Below, piece by piece: positions 22,441 through 36,795 of a stretch of DNA of 64,000 bases. The notes below the pieces were generated by a model. That model saw nothing but the letters and a program-made list of their open reading frames with translations, was not told the DNA's origin and ran no database searches. The position numbers and the translations under genes are program-made. Each line of letters starts with the position of its first letter. Within the stretch, counting starts at the first letter, position 1. Origin of the DNA: Stenocarpella maydis (taxonomy: Eukaryota; Ascomycota; Sordariomycetes; Diaporthales; Diaporthaceae); assembly GCA_002270565.1 (NCBI GenBank), contig NQMI01000077.1, positions 155,566 through 219,565 on the forward strand, given 5' to 3'.

Positions 22441-22899
22441 ATGTCTCTCCTCGCAGCAGCCACAACCGAAACATCCTCGGATATGAGCTACCGGCAGAAA
22501 CCCGATCGTGTTGGCAAACACACCATTGACCTCGGTCCCGCCCTGAAGATCTCCAGCGCAGCCGCCCGCTCAGCACTCCTCACATTCGCGGACCAGTTCT
22601 TCCGCCTCAACCATGCCCTTTTAACGCATCTCGTGTTCGGAGGCACTGTTGCTGCGCTGCAGACTTGTCTTATCGCCAAGGATTTGACGACAAGGACGGC
22701 CACAGCCCTCGGCGGCACGGCCTGGTCCGCATGGAACTCGAGCCGAGTGAGGCGTCTGCGCAAGAAACTGGAGTTCGAATTCTTCGTGCTGATCCTTGGC
22801 TGTGGGAACACCCTCTGCCTGGCTGTCTTCTGGCCGGGTTGGATCATCATTGGCCTTCTCTACCTGGCGTGGATGGCATTCAGATTCCTGACTGGGTAA
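22441..22899 (+). CDS. Small predicted membrane protein, function unknown
   Basis: Intronless, 152 residues, starting MSLLAAATTETSS. Two hydrophobic segments near the C-terminus, FFVLILGCGNTLCLAVFW and IIIGLLYLAWMAFRFL, are separated by Pro-Gly and probably form a helical hairpin. A Ser/Thr/Ala-rich amphipathic N-terminal half and a basic RVRRLRKKLEFE stretch precede them. I do not recognise a family. The stop TAA lies inside GGTAAGA, so a donor site at 22896 and a downstream exon cannot be excluded, but that exon would overlap the XAP5 3' end. Convergent with XAP5, 109 bases apart. Confidence 0.6.
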   Translation: MSLLAAATTETSSDMSYRQKPDRVGKHTIDLGPALKISSAAARSALLTFADQFFRLNHALLTHLVFGGTVAALQTCLIAKDLTTRTATALGGTAWSAWNSSRVRRLRKKLEFEFFVLILGCGNTLCLAVFWPGWIIIGLLYLAWMAFRFLTG

Positions 22900-23008
22900 G
22901 ATACACGTTCGGTGTGCTGATACCAGACTGCGATGCGTCGTGGTATTGAAGACCTCAGCCCAACTCACGAGACGTACGCCACGAAAGAGCCCCACGACAG
23001 AAGCCAGA

Positions 23009-24264
23009 TCACTTCGAGAAGAAAAAAGTGTTGCCACCGGTATCCTTGCGGATCTCAGACGTGTAGTCCTTCTCTGGATCGAACTCCTGCCACATACTTG
23101 CGGGGTAGATATGCTTGTTGCGCTCGTACCACCGCCGATCGACGACCTTGGTGAAGGCAGGATCCTCGTTCGCGCCCTCAAGGGTGTTGATATCCGCCAA
23201 GTTGCTGTTGGTTCCGCCCCTACTGGCCGACGTGGAGAGAGGGCTCGGCAGTGGTTCGGGTGATCCGGACGCCCGAGGAGTCTTTGGGGGAGCTTCGGCG
23301 CTGTAGTCGAACAGGCGGACGTTGCCTGGGCCTACCGTTTTGTTCATTATGAAGAAGTAGAACTCGTAGTGCTGGAATTTTTTATTTGTTGTTAGCTAGA
23401 CCATTCGAATCTTTGAATTTTGCCGTCTTAATGGCCGGGACCCATAATAAGACTTACGTGTGGGATGATCATCGTGCCACGAACCAGCATCAAATCGTCG
23501 ACCCCAACGCGAGCCCACTCTCTCCGGGCGTTTGCATTCTTCTCGCCGCCGACGCCCAGCTCAGCGCCGACCTTGCGGGATTTGTCCAGGAACACCCAGA
23601 CAAACTCCCCCTTCTTGACACGGACTGTGCCGCCGGGTATGTTGGTACCGTCGTAGAAGACGAATGGCATCGCGATTTCGGTGGCTCTGACGACTTCCTG
23701 GAGAGCGAGGAACTCCTTCCTGAGAGCGTCACGCTCGGCTGCCTCGCGCCGGAGGGCCGATTTCGTCATGGCGCGGGGTACGAAGCCGACAGAGGTGTTG
23801 GCCGCAATCTTGCCGCCTGGCTTCTTGCCGTCCTTGGTGGCAAGCTCGCCATCCGTGCTCGGCTCCAGCTGGTCGTCACCCTTGCCTGCCGGGGTTGTGG
23901 TCTTGGCTGCTTTGCCCTTGGATTTTAGAGCAGGCCCTGCGTCGTCGTCTTCCTCGTCATCGCCGAAGGACACCAAGGCCTTTTTTGGTTTCTTCTGCTT
24001 TTTCAATGGCCGTTCGCTACCGCCATCGCTCAGGTTATTCGGGGTCGCGCTTTGAGACCGGTCGATCAGAGGGGTTGTCGTACCTGAGCGCAGCGCTTCC
24101 CTGGCCTCGCGCTCCTGCTGCTCCAGCACTTCTGCCCTGCGCTTGCGGAAGTCGGACAGGTTCACCAGTCCCACGGTGTTGGTGGAGATGCGCTCTTGCG
24201 TGGACATGTTGTTTGGCGCCTTGAAGCGCGACTGCGCCTGGGCAGGTGTGGAGGGGTTCGACAT
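23009..24264 (-). CDS. XAP5/FAM50 family nuclear protein
   Basis: Conserved eukaryotic nuclear protein linked in the literature to chromatin, transcription-noise suppression and splicing. Exon 1 is 24264-23458, an 86-base GT-AG intron is 23457-23372, and exon 2 is 23371-23009, giving 389 residues. Seen: a charged N-terminus with [16 protein letters not shown] (coiled coil), a basic nuclear-localisation-like [10 protein letters not shown], then the XAP5 domain containing [34 protein letters not shown] and [19 protein letters not shown]. After the intron follow [46 protein letters not shown] and a C-terminal FFFSK. The splice joins IIPH to HYEFYFF as in the family. The start is the first ATG (24264); a GTG five codons earlier is not needed. 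Confidence 0.95.
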
Positions 24265-24576
24265 GTTGGTATGCGCCACCGGAAACTGGATGAATAAGAT
24301 GGTGTTGCCGCGAAGTGGAGTGGATGCTTAAGAGTCTGGGAATAGGTCGGACCAAGAAGACCGCAGGCCAAAAGCTCAGAGGTTCTGTGCTTGATTGCTG
24401 CTCGACACTACACTAGGGTTATAAACCCTGATAACTCCACCAAGCGGGGGGCCTCCGGGGGGTGCCCTCCGCCGGGGGGGGGNNNNNNGGGGGGGGGGGG
24501 CGCGTGAGCAGAGTTGGTGGTACCTAAGACCTGAATATCTAGCATCATGCCGATATCTCTTTCTCATCCCGTATCC
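24265..24576. other. XAP5 upstream region with G-rich tract and assembly gap
   Basis: 312 bases between the XAP5 start and the METTL16-like stop. At 24445-24500 there is a dense G tract (GGGGGGCC, then nine or more G, six N at 24483-24488, then twelve G). The N run means the true length and sequence are unknown. Nothing coding is seen. Confidence 0.8.
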
Positions 24577-26130
24577 TTACTTTTTATTGGCGGTTGCTGT
24601 TTGAAGTCGTGTCTTGATGAACCCACAGAAGCTCGTGAAGATGGACTCGTCGTGGCCTTCTCGCCACCTGCAGCTGACAACAGCCCCAGGATTCCGGACG
24701 CTCACTGATACCTGGAACCCAAGAACACACAGCTCCTTTTCTGCCATATCCCGAGAAGCTGCTTCGGTCCCATCTCCGTCCTCGCGCTTCCTCTTCCTCC
24801 GCCATGCTCTGCTCCAGACGTTCTCCCTCGCCCGTCCAATGCCGCTCAGCTTCTCGCGATCCCATGCCCATGACAATAGCTGAAGCGACCCCACAAGCCC
24901 AGAGAGCTCATCGGCTGTTTTCCCAATCTCCCCAGTCTTATGGATTGTCGAGACCTCCACCTCGACAACAGCCGGTAGCATCTTCCTCCAAGGCGTGGCC
25001 TTCATGCCCCTGCATATATCCTGGCTCGGCCTCATCGGCCCAAAGCTCCATGCCACAGCCCAGCGCCGCGTCTTCTTGCCTTGGATGAATTCGGTGACGG
25101 CATAATTGTCCACACGGTGCTCCCTCAACTTCTGCACCATGGCCTCGAGGCTAGACACCATTCCGAACATGGAGCTATACCACTGCACCCGTTCTTTCAG
25201 GCGCAGGGACTCGTCTAGGATGCGGCTGACGAAGGCCACCTCACCGCCAGCGCAAACCATCTCCACGGGTGCACCCGTACAGGCAGAATTCGGCGGGCGC
25301 GCCTTTCCGGCGGCGGACTTGAGCATCTCCTCCTGGGATTCGTAGAAGGGCGGGTTGGTCATGAGAAAGTCGATCCTGTTCCTCTTGAGCTCATCCAGGG
25401 GAATCAAAGAGTCTGTGAGATTCCGGCGCAGGACCCGTACGCGAGACTGTAGGTCATTAAGTCGCACGTTCCTCTCTGCGTGCTCCAAATTCTCGGGGTC
25501 GACATCTTGAGAGGATTGCAAATCAGCGACGGGCATGTTTATGACGACGGGGGTGAGGCGTGACGTCCTGCTCACCGGTGGCGACGAAAGACCATGGCCG
25601 CTGGGCACAGCCGAGGAGAGGATAGATGCAGGATGCGCCGGTGCCAATGTCGAGGCCTACGAGCTTGCCTCCGGGCTCATTGTACGAGGTGGAGTCGAGC
25701 AGGCCCTTGAGCCATAGTACGTATTTGTGTCTGTTTGGGACCTGCGCTCATTTGGGGCAAGTTAGCCTGGGCGAATCAGTATGAGCGGAGCATCTTGTTG
25801 TGAGGTGGCCCCGGGGGCGGGGGCCTGAGGGACCACACACAGGAGGGCAGAGCCTGTCGTCGGGCAGGTCAATGTTGGTGTCGAAATGAATCTTCAGGAG
25901 GGTCTTGGTGAGCTGTTTGACAGCAGCCGGGTCGGTGAAGTCCAGCTGGTTGTTCGGGCTGAGACTGCACGGCTGTCAGCATCGATGGTTGCAACACGCA
26001 CGGGTCCTGTGTGTGTGGTGTCGCACATGGCCTTGAAGTCGCCATCCTGCTGCGCTAGGCGTTGGAAGTCGGGCTCTTTTGCGTAAAGACTGCGATAGTA
26101 CTCGTCCCCTCTGCGTGGCGGTTCGGCCAT
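24577..26130 (-). CDS. METTL16: METTL16/RlmF-like RNA N6-adenosine methyltransferase
   Basis: SAM-dependent RNA m6A methyltransferase of the METTL16 family, whose known targets include U6 snRNA. Exons are 26130-26027, 25964-25841, 25741-25576 and 25505-24577, with introns of 62, 99 and 70 bases, giving about 440 residues. Seen: the N-terminal RNA-binding part (LDFTDPAAVKQLTKTLLK, DDRLCPPVPNRHKYVLWLK). The SAM motif is GLDIGTGASCIYPLL, followed by FVATDVDPENLEHAERNV across the third intron. The catalytic NPPF is in FLMTNPPFYESQEEM. The C-terminal part has a basic KRKRED patch. The first donor (26026) is inferred from phase and from restoring KAILSPNNQLDF. Transcribed in tandem with XAP5 and divergent from the phosphoesterase gene. 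Confidence 0.93.
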
Positions 26131-26898
26131 GGCCAGGACCGGCAGATCTTGAACTCGCTCAAAACCAGGTGATGTTGCTGGTTACTTGCATGGGTGTGGG
26201 ATTTGTGCGGACCCAAGTAGACGGGAATGGTTCCAGCCTGTGGGTAAGCCAGCCTACACTATGGGCCATGCTACATACATGCCTTTATAATTACGGCAAA
26301 GTTCCGAGCTGCAGGGAATCCACAAAAAGATGGCCGATATCTCGTAGCCATAAGTTTTGTTTTTCTTTTCTTTTCTCCCTCCCCCCCCCCTTCTCATGAT
26401 AACTCGAGACCTGCAGAATTGTCCGACTGTCAGTGGCCAGCCTATACATAGTAGCGTACGGTATCCCGCCGAGCCGCCACCCGGCCACCCCACCCAGCAT
26501 CCCAGCAGCAGCCAATTGGTCAAGAGGGCCTCGTGGTTTGCCCATAAACCCAATCTCGCCAAACAGGCACTTGGGAGCTGCACCCCGGCTCTTGTTGTAT
26601 CGCCTCCACGCCCTGTATCCATGATGTCGCCCCCTCCTGCTCCTCTTCCTTATTGTCCCCGCCCTCTCAGCCTCTTTATTGGAGCCCCTTCGCCGCATCT
26701 GTGCAAAGCCCCGGCTTGACAGGACGGGCTCGCGACATGGGCAGCTAATGCCTGCGTGCCTGTATAGCCGCGAAACCACTGCTGAAATACCACGAGGATG
26801 CCCACCCAGCGTTCTCGTCACAAGTCTGGCTGACTTCGTCCCTTCACTGCAGTACCTCAGCCACCGCGCCTCGGCACACGGCGAGTTGAGTCGTAATC
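26131..26898. other. Shared upstream region of the METTL16-like and phosphoesterase genes
   Basis: 768 bases between divergent starts. A T/C-rich tract with a C run lies at about 26355-26395. No further gene is seen. Confidence 0.55.
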
Positions 26899-27932
26899 AT
26901 GGGTTCCTCACAGTCAACACCGGCGGCGTCCAACATGTACACGGCGACGGCAGCATCAGATGTGGCCGCCGCCGCAGCAACTGCCCTGACGTTGCACCCT
27001 ACTAGTGCAGTCAAGGGCAAGCACTTCGACCGCTATGTGCAGATTTTCTTTGAGAACCAGGACTACGCTATTGCCGAGGGTGACCCCAACTTCGCCTATC
27101 TCGCCACCTTGGGGATCAAGCTTGACAATTATTGGAGCGTGACACATCCGTCCCAGCCCAACTACGTCGCCGCACTGGGCGCGGATAGGAACGGTGTCTA
27201 TCTCGATAACAAGGTGCAGATCGACGAGAGCGTCGAGACTGTCATCGACCTCCTCGAGGCCGGCGGTGTTAGCTGGAGCATCTATGGAGAGGACCAGCCC
27301 TACTCGGGTTTTGAGGCGGACTGGGTCAATCAAGAGACGGGGGCCAATATGTATGTGAGAAAACACAACGTAAGTGTCCATCTTTCCTTTCCTTTCCTCT
27401 CCTCTTCTTTTCCTGCTCCCACCCCCCTGTGTCGCGCTGCAGGCGGCCTCCGTCCCAAATATGCTGACCCCTGAGGCAGCCCATGATGAGCTACAACTCG
27501 GCAACGGGGGATATCAACAGGCTAGCCAAGTCAAAGAACTTGACCATGTTCTACGAGGAACTTGCGACCAACACCCTGCCACAGTGGATGTGGATCACAC
27601 CGAACATGACTTCAAACGGCCACGACAGCTCCATCACAGTCGCAGGAGAGTGGGCAAGGAATTTCATGGAGCCGCTCTTGTCAAACCAAAACTTCAATAT
27701 CGACAGGACACTCGTCATCCTTACTTTCGACGAATGCGAGAACTACCTCGCAGAGAACCGGGTGCTAGCTGTACTGCTTGGAAGTGCGGTATCGGATGGG
27801 CTCGTCGGGACCACTAGCTCGACCCAATTCGACCACTACAGCCTCTCCAAGACTGCTGAAGACAACTGGGGCCTAGGTAATCTGGGAAAGCATGATGTTG
27901 ATGCGACCTCGCTGTCAGATGCCCTTGGATGA
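26899..27932 (+). CDS. Phosphoesterase-family (PF04185-like) acid phosphatase
   Basis: Fungal acid phosphatase/phospholipase C superfamily enzyme. Exons are 26899-27369 and 27480-27932 with a 110-base GT-AG intron, giving 307 residues. Seen: FDRYVQIFFENQDYAIAEGD (strand with the metal-binding Glu-Asn), WSVTHPSQPNYVAALG (metal/phosphate-binding Thr-His-Pro-Ser), ITPNMTSNGHDSSITVAGEW (metal-binding Asn and His) and TLVILTFDECENYLAENRV (metal-binding Asp-Glu). These are the family's core motifs in order, so activity is plausible. Odd: relatives are usually secreted, but no signal peptide is seen. The protein begins MGSSQST, a loose match to an N-myristoylation site. An upstream unrecognised exon carrying a signal peptide cannot be excluded. 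Confidence 0.9.
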
Positions 27933-30798
27933 ACATTACCATGACCTTTATTATAGCGTCATGGGTCGGCGAGCTTCAGACAGAAGCTGATTGAACCGAA
28001 AGACCTTGCAGGCCCCAAGCACACTTGGTTGAGCTTAGCCACTCTGTGTGTTTATTCGCCATGTTCATCGTCCCGATGGGTTGACAAGTCAAGGAAGTGA
28101 TGATTGGGACAGCCTCATGAGATATTCCAGCTTTTGATTGGGAGTCACTATGGCGTTGATAGGATGTGTTCTTGGGCCTTGCGGAAGGAAACAGTAGGCC
28201 AGGAGCGGTGACTGTCCAATATCGCTAATACCTACCTATATATGGGTAGGTAATTTTAAGGGCCAATAAGCATAATATGGCTCCTGCCCGTTTATAACCC
28301 CCATGTGCGCCCAAGTTATTTTGGATTTGTCTCATCAATGTTATTCTCCTACCGAGGGCCGGCAACCAGCTTCTTGGTTCCTCGGACCGTGCCGTTCTTG
28401 TGGATTCCAATGTTGTAGGTCTCCAGAGTTAGCGAGCGGAGCCCCGGGGACTGCTCTAACTCTAGGTACCTACCTATAACTACTTAAGTAGGTAGGTAAG
28501 TACACCTGTGTAGGTACTTGGTAGCTATTCAAGAAGCCAGTGGAGTACTTGTTCCCCCTCTGTTCCTGTGGCAATACTCTTCCTGTACCGACTACCATCA
28601 TCATTTTCGGTTCTGAAGTGACTATTTTCACAACGGTTATGAGGCCAATTTCGCCAGCCGAATCTCGGTCAGAAGTTTTGAGGTGGCCTGGGTGGGTGAT
28701 GCACAAATACATACATTGTGCCGTGTCAGTATAGGCTGTGTTTTGGCAATGGTTGCGGCGCCGGGAACGGCGTGCAATATGTACAGCGTGAATCGGCCGA
28801 AGTGGTATATTGGCCTGTCTGATGCATCTTGCACCCATGACCGTAGAGTGTGGCCGGTTGCAGACACTGCCATGGAGTGGTGCTGATCGGTATTTAAAAA
28901 CGCATGCTAATTTATCAATTAATGAGAGGATACGGAAAGATTAGCACGGAGGCAAGCAAAGAGCACTGATACGAGGACTCAAGTGTTGCTTGCCGCTTAT
29001 TTCGAGACATCAAAGAGGGATATAGGAGTTGAGTCTGTGCCACCTAAGGTTAGTGCTAGCCTTAATTATGTGGGCAAGTTAAAGTGGGTAGACAATCCGA
29101 CAGCCGATGGCTCAAGCTGCCCGATGGGCGGACCCATGCCAACCCGGATACCTGTCCAGCAGCTGCCCGGCTACCTATCTAGTGTACCCAGCTACATATA
29201 CCTGTACTGACTAGGTGGTGGTCTAGAGCCTAGACACTGCCACCCCCCCCCGCCCACCGCCTTGGCGCTACATGCAACATAGCGTCTGAGTGGCCGAGTG
29301 TGGCTGGCAGGACACAGGCTGTGAGGCATGGGCAGGCTGGCAGATAGTGTAGTGTACATAGTAGAGGTGGTGGTGGAACCAGGTTGTTGCAAGGTTTCGA
29401 CTCGGGCCGTTGCTGGCTGGTGACGATGAATACGATCCGACTGGTCCGGTGGCCAGTCTTTTCCCCGTCCCGGCCGTCAACCTATAGGTGGCAGGCTAGG
29501 TAGACCTGGGCCAGGGACACTGTTAATTTAACACATGGCCAACTAGGTATTTATTCAGTCCGTCTATATCTAGTCTGGCAGACCTAATAGACTCACTATC
29601 ATGGTTGTCAACTGTTGGGGCCGAATATAGACAGACAACTGGCTATGTGCAGATATAATACCGAGTATATATACTTAGGCAGACTGACTTGTACACGTAC
29701 ATATAGGTCACATGGACTGGAAAGACAGAGGCACAGAGAGAGGAAGAGAGAGGGGGTGGACCTCACTAGCAGACTGCCTGAGCGCGTGGGTTGAGGAAAG
29801 AGGCAAAATGAACAAGCAAGCCCCTTTTCAAGAGACCCAAAACCACAGGCCCCTGAGTGCCCCTGTCAGGGACCAGACACGCAGACATCTGGATCGACCT
29901 CGACTAAAATTAGGACCAGGACCGCTGAAATTGACCTGCTGCAAACAAACCTCCAACCCGCCCTGCCCTTCCACAGGCCTCCCAGCCCAGATATCCTCTG
30001 GACTATCAGATTGTGGGACGACCTCTTTGCCCAAAAAAGGGTCCATTCGGTTGCTCGTGCCTGTCCCTCCCCGTCCCTGTCCCTGCCCTGCCCCTGCGTC
30101 TTGCCCTTCCCCCCAGCACCTCAACCCGAACCCTGCAATGCCTAGGTAGGGTACCTCATCCTCCATGGGCCAAACCCGCTCAGCTATCTAGGAGGTAACG
30201 AGTCTGTGTGTTCTCCTGTCAGGCTCAATGCAGGCCTCCTCTTGTCATTAATCAGTCTTGTCGGTTTGGCAGCACTCCCAGTGGAACCGCGCGCAAGCCC
30301 CCGAGTCTGGCCCCGTCTCCATCCCCCCGAACTGCGAAACCAGCGTCTTACCAATCCAGTGCTAAGTGCCAACCTTCTGCCCACATCCGCACTGGGCACA
30401 CCTCGGCATCAACCAGCATCCGCCCAATCCTCCTCTCATCATCCCCCAGTGGTCCAAGTTGACGACCAACAATCCGATCCAAGCCTGCCGACTTGCCACT
30501 GAGCTTGGTCATCTATCTACACATTGCCCAGCCATTGCCATTTGCCATCTTGCCTTCGCCATCACTCCTGCTCTCTTTTTCGCTCACTCCCTAGCTGATT
30601 ACACTCCCGTTCATTGTCGACTTGCTTCCAACCGTCTTCCTATACTACTCACCCCCCCTCCCCCAATTTCTCTGTCTCTGTCCCTGTGCCCACGGGACGT
30701 GACCTTTCTCTCGGGTTGCAAGTCTCAGCACTATCAGCTGTCGCATCGCTCGCTCGCTCAGGTCCCGCCCTCCCCGCAGCCTCCCACTACCCTCACCA
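27933..30798. other. 2.9 kb intergenic region and long leader of the YPK1-like gene
   Basis: No gene is supportable. It contains several TAGGTA/TACCTA arrays (28225-28250, 28463-28520, 29480-29500, 30140-30155), some forming inverted repeats (ACCTACCTA facing TAGGTAGGT at about 28465-28495). The last 600 bases are C/T-rich and likely the promoter and 5' UTR of the kinase gene. Confidence 0.55.
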
Positions 30799-33136
30799 TG
30801 TCGTGGAAACTCACCAAGAGTAAGTCTTGCTGCCGTTTATTATTTTTTTTGTGGTTTTTTTCTTCTTCTTTTTCTCTGCCGTCTGAGTCCCATACCTGGA
30901 CTTGCACGCTGGAGCAACGGGTGACGGAGCCCCATCTGCGCCCGATGTCGACGACGACCCTGAGCCGCCCTGCAAGCTTTCTCGTCTGTTTGCTAACCTC
31001 TCACCTCCCGTCTCCCAGAACTTAAGGAGACGCACCTGAGCCCTCTGGGCAGCTTCGGGCGTTCCACCTCCACCTCGACTATTACCGACAAGGACGACAA
31101 GGCACAGCCCAGCATTGCTGGCTCTGCATCCCCTACACCGTCAGACAACAATATCGGTACGCGTTCCCACCCCTCTCGCGAGCCATCGCCGCCCCGGATG
31201 GCCGCAGCCATGCCCTGGCTGAGCCTTGCCACTCCCAGCTGACCTACCGCTTTTGTCCAGCCTCTTCGGAAGCCCTCGCCCAGGCCCCTGTCATAACGCC
31301 GCCCAAGCCCGGTATCCTCGCCGTGACTATACACGAGGGCAAAGACTTTGCATTACCTGACCAGCACAAGGGGATATTCAGCAGTCACTCTAGCTCACTG
31401 TCCCAGGGAGGTGGCGCCAGTGTCGCTGGCTCCGTACGGCCTGGCTCGTCGCAACGCGCAGCGGGCTCCTACACAAATGGACACAGGCCCAACACCTCGG
31501 GCGGTTTCGGCAACGTGCCCACAAACCATGGCCGTGTTTCTGGCAAGTACATGCCCTACGCCCTGCTCGACTTCGACAAGGTCCAGGTTTTTGTCAACTC
31601 GGTCGAGGGCAACCCCGAGAACCCCCTGTGGGCCGGCTCCAACACCCAGTACAAGTTCGACGTCTCCAGGGTGACCGAGCTCACCGTCCATCTCTACATT
31701 CGGAACCCCACTGCCCCGCCCGGCGCAGGTCGGAGCCAGGACATCTTCCTGGGTGTCGTCCGCATCAACCCACGATTCGAGGAGAAGCACCAGTTCACCG
31801 AGGACCCAAAGGCGAGCAAGAAGGACCGTGAGAAGGCAGCAACCGAATTCGCAGAGAAGGAGAAGTCATTGGGGCACAGCGGCGTTCAGTGGGTGCCGGT
31901 GCAGTACGGGCAGGGCCAGCTCAAGATCGGTGTTGAATACGTCGAGAACCGCGCCGGCAAGCTGAAGATCGAGGACTTCGAGCTGTTGAAGGTGGTGGGC
32001 AAGGGCAGCTTTGGCAAGGTCTTCCAGGTGCGCAAGAAGGACACCAACCGCATCTATGCCCTCAAGACCATCCGCAAGGCCCACATCATCTCCAGGTCCG
32101 AGGTCACCCACACTCTCGCCGAGCGGTCCGTCCTCGCGCAGATCAACAACCCCTTCATCGTGCCCCTCAAGTTCACCTTCCAGTCACCAGAGAAGCTCTA
32201 CTTCGTCCTGGCCTTCGTCAACGGGGGGGAGCTGTTCCACCACCTGCAGAAGGAGCAGCGTTTCGACGTCAACCGGTCCAGGTTCTACACTGCAGAACTC
32301 CTGTGTGCACTCGAGTGCTTGCATGGCTTCAACGTCATCTACCGAGACCTGAAGCCCGAGAACATCCTGCTGGATTACCAAGGGCACATCGCGCTATGCG
32401 ACTTTGGCCTCTGCAAGCTAGACATGAAGGACGAGGACCGCACCAACACCTTCTGCGGCACTCCCGAGTACCTCGCCCCAGAGCTCCTGATGGGCCAGGG
32501 CTACAACAAGACGGTGGACTGGTGGACCCTCGGTGTGCTACTCTATGAGATGTTGACCGGTCTGCCTCCGTTCTACGATGAGAACACCAACGAGATGTAC
32601 AGGAAGATCCTGTCGGAGCCGCTACATTTCCCCAGCCACGACATTGTGCCACCAGCGGCCAAGGACCTGCTGACCAAGCTGTTGAACCGGAACCCAGCAG
32701 AGCGGCTTGGCGCGAACGGGTCGGCTGAGATCAAGGCACACCCCTTCTTCCACGCCATAGATTGGCGGAAGCTACTGCAGCGCAAGTACGAGCCGACCTT
32801 CAAGCCCAATGTGGTATGTTACACCCCTGGCCCCTTCTCGCCATCCATTGCGTGTTTTGTCTTCTTCTTCTTTTTTTTTGGCTATATAATACCTAGCTGC
32901 TGGGATATGATCACTGACCGAGCTCCTGGCAGGCCGATGCCTTGGACACGGCCAACTTTGATCCTGAATTCACCTCCGAGGCGCCACAGGATTCGTACGT
33001 CGAGGGCCCCGTCCTGTCGCAAACGATGCAGAACCAGTTCCAGGGATTCTCATACAACCGGCCAATTGCCGGCCTGGCCGACGGCGGTGGCAGCGTCAAA
33101 GACCCAGGTTTTGCAGGCAGTCTGAATGACAGGTAG
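30799..33136 (+). CDS. YPK1: Ypk1/SGK-type AGC serine/threonine kinase
   Basis: AGC kinase acting downstream of TORC2 and Pkh/PDK1 in membrane-lipid and stress signalling. Exons are 30799-30820, 31019-31156, 31261-32813 and 32933-33136, with introns of 198, 104 and 119 bases, giving 638 residues, as for filamentous-fungal Ypk1. Seen: a short basic start (MSWKLTKKLKETHLSPLGS), a C2-like N-terminal region (about 70-270, with FLGVVRINPRFEE), glycine loop GKGSFGKV (300-307), ATP lysine K322, catalytic YRDLKPEN (D416), DFG (434-436), activation-loop TFCGTPEYLAPE with PDK1-site T450, and C-terminal hydrophobic motif FQGFSY with the TORC2-site S611. The microexon of 22 bases carries the first seven codons. 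All catalytic residues are present. Confidence 0.97.
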
Positions 33137-34985
33137 ACATGGGTGGGTCACTTATAGCAGAAGGCTGTAAAATGCCCAGATAGGGAGCCCGACAATCGCC
33201 CAGGCCGCGGTGGTGGCCAGCGAGGTGGTTATGATATAGAAAATGCTTTGCAGGTGGGGGGGGGGTGTGCACACCGTCATCACTGTCATGAGGCTGCAGA
33301 TATGGAGACCGAGATGGGTAGCAACAGGCCCAATGTTTTGACCAGGCCGGGAAAAGGAGAAGCAATCCCGAGGGAACAGAACAAGACACTCTGCCTGTCC
33401 ATGGTTCTCATTTGCATTCCACTTGCTGCAGAGCAATTCACATGTCGGAGTACGGACTTGGTCATTTACACATATCAGTTGGTTGACAAAGGGGTTTTGG
33501 CGGGGTTCATTCTGCAAGTTCCATGATCTGCTCTTCTCGTTGTGGTTGATGATGTTGCTGTCAGTGGTTTGTGTCTAACCCCAATGGTAGGCACGATGAT
33601 AGCTGTTAGAGTTGAGCCAAATGGGAATTGCACAATTGGACTTGGACGTGAATGGGCTGGAAGCTGAACAAGTGGATCTTGCTAGCATGGCGTGTGGCGT
33701 GGTGTGGTGTCTCCCATGGAATGATGCTTGTATGGGGCAAAGAATTTGCATTGGGGGTCTCCATCCTGGGATGCCAAGGAGTAGTCGAGGTGAGGATCAG
33801 ACGATGCATGCACGGTGCAGAGACATTGCTAATCAGCCCGGAAACTGGCTCGCTCCGGGTGTTGCCCAGCCAGTGGACAGATATATCCACTCATGTGGTC
33901 TGCATTGGCACTCCAGATGTAATTCAATCAGTGAGGACAAGCAGCACATGCACTGGGCATTGGTGTCTGTGTGTAGGCAAGGCCTCGGAGGAGACAGGCA
34001 TGAGATGGACAGGCGGGGCAGTGCGGCCCGTCGGGATCAGACGCATGGAGAGACATTGTGGGAATAGCTGCAGGGTGCCAATGGTGTTCTTGATCAGCGC
34101 CAAAAGCATAGTTAGATACAGCGAGCATCTACACAGTAGTCCATTTTGTAGGCTATTTATTATGCATGGTGACGCAGCCAGTCTGAGGCCCCATTTGTTG
34201 GGCTTGCTCCCCATTTGCCTGATCACCACGGTTGGAACTTGCAAGGTTTGATATGTGAATAGGGTACTAGTCCCTTCCACTTCATTCCGTTCTGACTGGC
34301 TACCTGGGACCAGAACCATCTCGATATTTGACCATGTACTCGTGTTTAAAAAGCCTTGTGTAGTGTAGAGTCGGGCTGTTGCTCACACCTAGTGGGGTTG
34401 GCCAGGTTGATTGCTTCTTGGATAGATCACAGGAACATAGTATCTACATGTAGATACATACTAGTGTAGACACCAGTCCTGGGTCACAGATACCCTCTTC
34501 TGGGTGGCAGGGCTCCACAGTGTCCATGTACCTGGGCACATTGATTATACATACTAAGACCACTGCGGGGCAGCTGCAGCGAGGCTATGATGTCTCTCTG
34601 TCGGAAGCTGTGGGAGCACAGGACCCCGCTTCCTGTCTTCCACCTGGGCTTCTTCCACCTGGGCTCTTCCATCTTCGAAACATTTACATACAACCTACAT
34701 TTCTCTCCCCCTCGGAACTCTGGCCTGATCAACCACTCCCTATCTCCTGCCGGTTTTCTGACGTTTCAACCCTTCCAAGCGTCTGAAATCCCATCTGTTA
34801 GCTATTGAGTAAGTGCTACGTCGCTGTGCAACAAGGTCCGTTGGGAGCTGCGGCCTGAAGCTGTCATGAGCCTTTGCTGCCACACCTCGCCCTCACCTCC
34901 CCATAGTGGTCCAATCCCAATACTGACACGGGCATCTGGACACAGCAGCATCACCACAGCTTGGCCCATGCCAACCAAAGCCAAG
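33137..34985. other. 1.8 kb intergenic region, no gene seen
   Basis: Between the kinase and the isomerase genes, both on the plus strand. No open frame with family resemblance. The last 200 bases are the likely PGI promoter and leader. An in-frame ATG at 34866 extends the PGI frame but lies outside conserved sequence. Confidence 0.55.

Positions 34986-36795
<1,810 letters not shown>

Noticed and set aside
34866..34985. Upstream in-frame ATG for glucose-6-phosphate isomerase
   Set aside because: The extension is Ser/Pro/His-rich and absent from known PGI N-termini; the start at 34986 gives the usual length.
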